A stretch of 64,000 nt of DNA from an uncultured Alistipes sp. (GTDB lineage: Bacteria > Bacteroidota > Bacteroidia > Bacteroidales > Rikenellaceae). The notes beneath the pieces are model-generated. The model was given only the letters and a program-made list of their open reading frames with translations. It made no database searches and was not told the DNA's origin. Positions 60,665-64,000 of the stretch are shown one piece after another. A program made the position numbers and the translations under genes. Location: the NCBI GenBank assembly GCA_944323075.1, contig CALURC010000013.1, forward strand, positions 62,001 through 126,000. Reading direction: 5' to 3'. Each line of letters opens with the position of its first letter. Position 1 is the stretch's first letter.

Positions 60665-62191
60665 TTATTCCGTGAGGGTAATCTGTCCCAAACGGTAGCG
60701 GTGTTTTCCGTCGTCACCGTCGTAGGGCAGTTCATAGATCGGTGTTCCGTCGCGCATGCCGGCCGATACGTACAGCGTGTAGGTCCCCGGTTTGCAACTG
60801 CGGAAAAAGGTCCCCGCCTTATCCTCATACCTCGGGGCGATGCGGAACGGTTGTACGACCTCTTGTTTAACGGCGGCTTGGGGTTCTGCGACTGGGAGGT
60901 CTTTCAGATCAAACTGGTCGACGACTAACGTCGAGACGATGCCACCCTGATCGTCTTTCAGGGTGAAACAAGGGTATCCGCCCTTGTAACAGGGGGCAAC
61001 TCCCGTATTGCTCCACAGAGACCGGATCTCGAAAGTTTCGCCCATACGGACACTCTCCGGCCATTCGGCAGACTCCATAAAGAGCCGGTAACCCATCCGT
61101 CGGTTGATGCGGTCGATGATGTCCCGATTCTCTTCGAGCAGGATGCGCGGCCACCAGTGAATCGACATGTAGGAACCGTGATAGTCCTCGACGGCTTTCA
61201 GCAGCAGCTCTTTGTCCCAGCTGCCACGCTCTTTGGCTCCGCCGTAGTGCTCATGTTCGAGAATGACGGGAAGGGTAGGCCAGAACAGTTGGGCCATCTC
61301 GCTGTGGTACCACGATCGTGGAGGCGGTTGTACCAGAATGCTGTCATCACGGATCGTGACACCTTTCGAGAAGGCATAATCTGTAATCGGGAAACGTGCT
61401 CCGGGCTTGTCATGACCGGCGAAGTCATCCGAAATGCAAAGCTGCGTATTCTTGAAGTGTTTCAGGTAGAGGTCGATATGTTTCTTTTGGGTTTCAACGC
61501 TCCATTCGTGACCGTGTTTGGGCGTAGTCATGACGGTGTGCCCCTCGCCCCACATGCCGAAGTGTCCGACATCGACGAACGCGACATGCGGATTGTTGTC
61601 GTAACGTTTAGCCATCGCCTCCAAAAAATGATCTACCTTTTCGAGGAAGATGGGATCTTCGTATTCCGGTTCCTTGTAGTGACCTTCGACGTCGTAGCCT
61701 TGCGCTCCGGCATCAAATACCCACTTGGGAGTCGCATGATAGAGCCAGCTCTCCATGGCGCTGACGCGGAAGGCGATGAATTTTCCTTTATCGATCCATC
61801 GTTGTGCCGGTGTATCGAGCAGTTCCCACACGAATACGCCCTCTTCCGGCTCGAGAAAGGCCCACGGAACTCGTAGGTAGACGGTGCTCAGGCCCGGAAA
61901 ATCATCGAGTGTGTCCGACGGAGCGAGTTGCGACCCGTAATTGTTCAGGATATTCGAGTAGAAATGCATGGTCCAGCCCATGCCGGGATTGACAAGGGCT
62001 TTCCCATGATCGGTCATTGTTGCGCGACACTGTCCGTTGTCAACGGTCAGCGTTCCTGCTGTTGTTGCAGGATTGGGCGTATCGACTGTGTGCCGTTCAG
62101 CAGCAACGGCATGTCGGTAGGTACCTGTTGCGAGTGCCGCTGTCACGAGGCCGGCTTGCTGAAGAAAAGTTCGTCGGTTTATTTTTTTCAT
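60665..62191 (-). CDS. Tat-exported DUF4832 protein
   Basis: A 508-residue protein with a twin-arginine signal (MKKINRRTFLQQAGLVTAAL, cleavage near residue 30), so it is exported folded. The body resembles the DUF4874/DUF4832 architecture: a TIM-barrel-like part with LRVPWAFLEPEEGVFVWELL and FVDVGHFGMWGEGH, then a beta-rich C-terminal domain (SLWSNTGVAPCYKGGYPCFT). Such proteins occur in polysaccharide loci and resemble beta-galactosidase/endo-type barrels. Substrate unknown. It follows the DUF2264 gene by 130 bp with its own -7 box. Confidence 0.7.
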   Translation of the reverse strand: MKKINRRTFLQQAGLVTAALATGTYRHAVAAERHTVDTPNPATTAGTLTVDNGQCRATMTDHGKALVNPGMGWTMHFYSNILNNYGSQLAPSDTLDDFPGLSTVYLRVPWAFLEPEEGVFVWELLDTPAQRWIDKGKFIAFRVSAMESWLYHATPKWVFDAGAQGYDVEGHYKEPEYEDPIFLEKVDHFLEAMAKRYDNNPHVAFVDVGHFGMWGEGHTVMTTPKHGHEWSVETQKKHIDLYLKHFKNTQLCISDDFAGHDKPGARFPITDYAFSKGVTIRDDSILVQPPPRSWYHSEMAQLFWPTLPVILEHEHYGGAKERGSWDKELLLKAVEDYHGSYMSIHWWPRILLEENRDIIDRINRRMGYRLFMESAEWPESVRMGETFEIRSLWSNTGVAPCYKGGYPCFTLKDDQGGIVSTLVVDQFDLKDLPVAEPQAAVKQEVVQPFRIAPRYEDKAGTFFRSCKPGTYTLYVSAGMRDGTPIYELPYDGDDGKHRYRLGQITLTE

Positions 62192-62214
62192 GGCAGTTTG
62201 GGTTTGGTTCTAAA

Positions 62215-62222
62215 CAAAGATA
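62215..62222 (-). promoter_or_regulatory. -7 box of the DUF4832 gene
   Basis: CAAAGATA on the plus strand reads TATCTTTG on the minus strand, 23 bp ahead of the ATG at 62191. Confidence 0.6.
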
Positions 62223-62321
62223 CATATTTTATCGTTTGTTTACCAGACACCCATGACAACCTTTGCGCGTGTTTGAATATCTTAAAAAAAGATTTATTTA
62301 GCGTGTATATATTTTTGTTTC

Positions 62322-63551
62322 TTATTTATTGAAAGAGTGATCAGCCGGCATGTCTACTCCCTGCCACATTTTGACGGTTGTCCACGGTTCGTCGGGAGTA
62401 GCCCAGAACGGGTCATCAGCCGGTAATCCCAATGGGAGGAAACCAGTTGTACAGAGATAAAGGCTTCCTGTATTGACATAGCCTTCTGCCATCGAGGGCT
62501 GGGAACCGACCAGTCCGACTTTGAGCCAACCTTTGTCATCGAAGGTTCCAGGAGCTTCCATCAACCGTTTGGCAACGGCAGTCATGGCACAACGTACCTG
62601 TGCCGGAGTGACCGTGCTTTCGAGCTTGTGCATCAGGGCAATCTGTCCGAGCGCTTGGAAAACTCCGGTGCGATAACACAGCGAGCGTCCGAACGGAGGA
62701 AATGTTCCTTCGGGCGAAATCGACCGTTCAAGAATAGAGGCGTATCGGGCCATACGAGCTTCTACGGTGTTGTATGTAGCGTCCGAAGCTAATTTATGCC
62801 GGTTGAGGATCTTTACGATGTCGACCAACATCGGCTGAATGACAAAGCTGTTGTAATAGTCCCAGTGAAACTGATCGCCATCTCCGTAGGTTGCATCACC
62901 CTTGAATCGTTCGAGATGTTTGTTGACCGCATAGTCGATGCGCATCAGGTCGCCCCCCAAATCGTTATCTAACAGAAAAGCTTCGATCGTACCGCTGAAA
63001 AGCAGCCAGTTGTTGGTCGGGGTGCGGATCGAACGGGTCGATTTGAGACAGTCGACGACTTGTTGTTTTACGGTGTCGGATAGTTTGTCCCAGATTTGTG
63101 TTTTGGCTCGGATCAGGCCGTGCGCGAAAAATGCAGCATCGACCAACGGTTGCTGATGTTCGGTGAAGTTCATGAAGTCGGGCGACTCCGGATTTGTGGC
63201 GTTGTCGATCGCTTTGAGTGTCAAGTCAATGTATTTAGCTCGAAGTTGTCCTTCCGGAGTGTCGTCTGGACCTAGTTCGAGCCATGCCGACAGACCGCAG
63301 AAAGTACGTCCGAATGCTTCCAAATAAGCAACGTGATAAGCTCGGTCGATGGTTGTTTCGATCGGCATCTTTTCTTTGAGTTTTCCCTCTGCCAAGGAGC
63401 TGATTACCGGATAGCAGATTTTATCCATCAGGGAAACCCAGTATTCACGTGTAGTTTGCTCTGGGGCTTTGTTTTGGGTCGCTTTCTCTTTTGCAAAGAG
63501 ATTGCCGCAGTATAAGAGTAAAAGGGAGAAACAGATGATTAGTTTTTTCAT
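62322..63551 (-). CDS. DUF2264 secreted protein
   Basis: A 409-residue protein with a signal peptide (MKKLIICFSLLLLYCGNLFA, cleavage after about residue 20). It matches DUF2264, a six-hairpin-like family of sugar-locus proteins: AYHVAYLEAFGRTFCGLSAW, then NNWLLFSGTIEAFLLDN, GDGDQFHWDYYNSFVIQPML and PFGRSLCYRTGVFQALGQIA. Related members act on uronic-acid glycans, but the reaction is not decided here. It lies 58 bp after the GH88 gene in the same direction, suggesting one operon for uronate-containing polymers. Confidence 0.8.
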   Translation of the reverse strand: MKKLIICFSLLLLYCGNLFAKEKATQNKAPEQTTREYWVSLMDKICYPVISSLAEGKLKEKMPIETTIDRAYHVAYLEAFGRTFCGLSAWLELGPDDTPEGQLRAKYIDLTLKAIDNATNPESPDFMNFTEHQQPLVDAAFFAHGLIRAKTQIWDKLSDTVKQQVVDCLKSTRSIRTPTNNWLLFSGTIEAFLLDNDLGGDLMRIDYAVNKHLERFKGDATYGDGDQFHWDYYNSFVIQPMLVDIVKILNRHKLASDATYNTVEARMARYASILERSISPEGTFPPFGRSLCYRTGVFQALGQIALMHKLESTVTPAQVRCAMTAVAKRLMEAPGTFDDKGWLKVGLVGSQPSMAEGYVNTGSLYLCTTGFLPLGLPADDPFWATPDEPWTTVKMWQGVDMPADHSFNK

Positions 63552-63609
63552 GGAGTAAAAAGTTTTAGGTTTGATGATTTCAGAGAGAATTTTGTAGAAT
63601 AGAGGTTAT

Positions 63610-64000
63610 CTATTTTCCCAGAGGATCTAGGCGTGCATCCCAAAGATGTTTTTTCAGTTTTTTGAAATATTTGTGTCGATAGAGTGCCTCCAGATAGTAG
63701 TAGTCGGCATATACTAACGGAACATCCACTTCAGATTTGGCCGGACGACTGCCAACTGAGTGCATCAGGATGAAATTTCCGTTTGTGCCGATTGGTGCAG
63801 TGTAAGCGGGAGTCGAGAGCGATGCAACGATCTGATCGGCCGCATCAGCATATTTCGGATCACTGTATAGGGCAAGTTCATAAAGTCCGGAGGCGAGAAT
63901 GGCTCCGGCCGATGCGTCACGTTCTTCGTTCGGGATGTTGGGTGCGTCGAAATCCCAGTACGGAATTTTGTCTTCAGGCAGACGGGGGTGTGAAAGGATG
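63610..64000 (-). CDS. GH88 unsaturated glucuronyl hydrolase, C-terminal part (runs off window)
   Basis: The 129 codons seen up to the TAG at 63610 match the C-terminus of GH88 enzymes, which remove the delta-4,5-unsaturated uronic acid from lyase products: PYWDFDAPNIPNEERDASAG (about 14 residues into the visible part), then GLYELALYSDP and NFILMHSVGSRPAKSEVDVP followed by LVYADYYYLEAL. The catalytic N-terminal part lies beyond the window. It forms a likely operon with the DUF2264 gene. Confidence 0.88.
   Translation of the reverse strand, partial: ILSHPRLPEDKIPYWDFDAPNIPNEERDASAGAILASGLYELALYSDPKYADAADQIVASLSTPAYTAPIGTNGNFILMHSVGSRPAKSEVDVPLVYADYYYLEALYRHKYFKKLKKHLWDARLDPLGK

Overview
The window reads as a chromosomal segment of a Bacteroidota bacterium, most likely order Bacteroidales (a Rikenellaceae/Alistipes-like gut lineage is a guess). 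The evidence is repeated TAnnTTTG -7 boxes (sometimes with TTTG about 19-21 bp upstream), a short primary sigma factor without region 1.1, and families typical of the phylum (DUF3098, DUF4270, DUF2723, M20C dipeptidase, short glycogen-synthase-like protein, GH88/DUF2264/DUF4832 sugar-degradation genes).

Region 0.5-28 kb is mostly conserved housekeeping: argS (partial) diverging from dusB, an HtrA protease, rpoD, the ribosomal pair rpmI-rplT, a 56-residue winged-helix-like protein overlapping a secreted EEP-family phosphatase, a YfhO membrane protein, then the cluster ftsX-DUF3098-uppP-truB-queA, a glycogen-synthase-like protein with a DUF4270 lipoprotein, topA, ispF, pepD, an aminotransferase, tRNA-Glu, rpsT, cysS, a DUF2723 membrane protein and rnhB.

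Region 28.4-38.4 kb is a phage-derived cassette of 12 intact, co-oriented, tightly spaced genes. I recognise a major capsid protein with a C-terminal Ig-like domain, a portal, a head-tail connector, a tail-tube-like protein and several Bacteroidota-type tail proteins. Integrase, lysis, replication, head protease and an obvious tape-measure gene are missing, and the order is not that of a normal phage. The missing packaging gene lies 8 kb away, beyond the host genes nudix, DEAD-box helicase, groES-groEL and ung: a complete large terminase with two small upstream genes (45.2-47.4 kb), divergent from an XRE/S24 (CI/LexA-like) repressor that is followed by ung. Next comes umuDC, then tRNA-Met. Together these could be a domesticated, DNA-damage-controlled phage-like particle (a gene-transfer-agent-like system) or two eroded prophages. 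This is the most interesting part of the window.

Region 49.5-64 kb holds a periplasmic alkaline phosphatase, a copper-exporting P-type ATPase, pdxA, thrS-infC (infC apparently with an ATA start, and 50 kb from rpmI-rplT), and then carbohydrate genes: a GH99-like lipoprotein, a GH127-like lipoprotein, a small HMA protein, and on the minus strand GH88 (partial), DUF2264 and a Tat-type DUF4832 protein. These last genes point to breakdown of uronic-acid- or arabinose-containing glycans. No rRNA, CRISPR array, insertion sequence or replication origin was seen.
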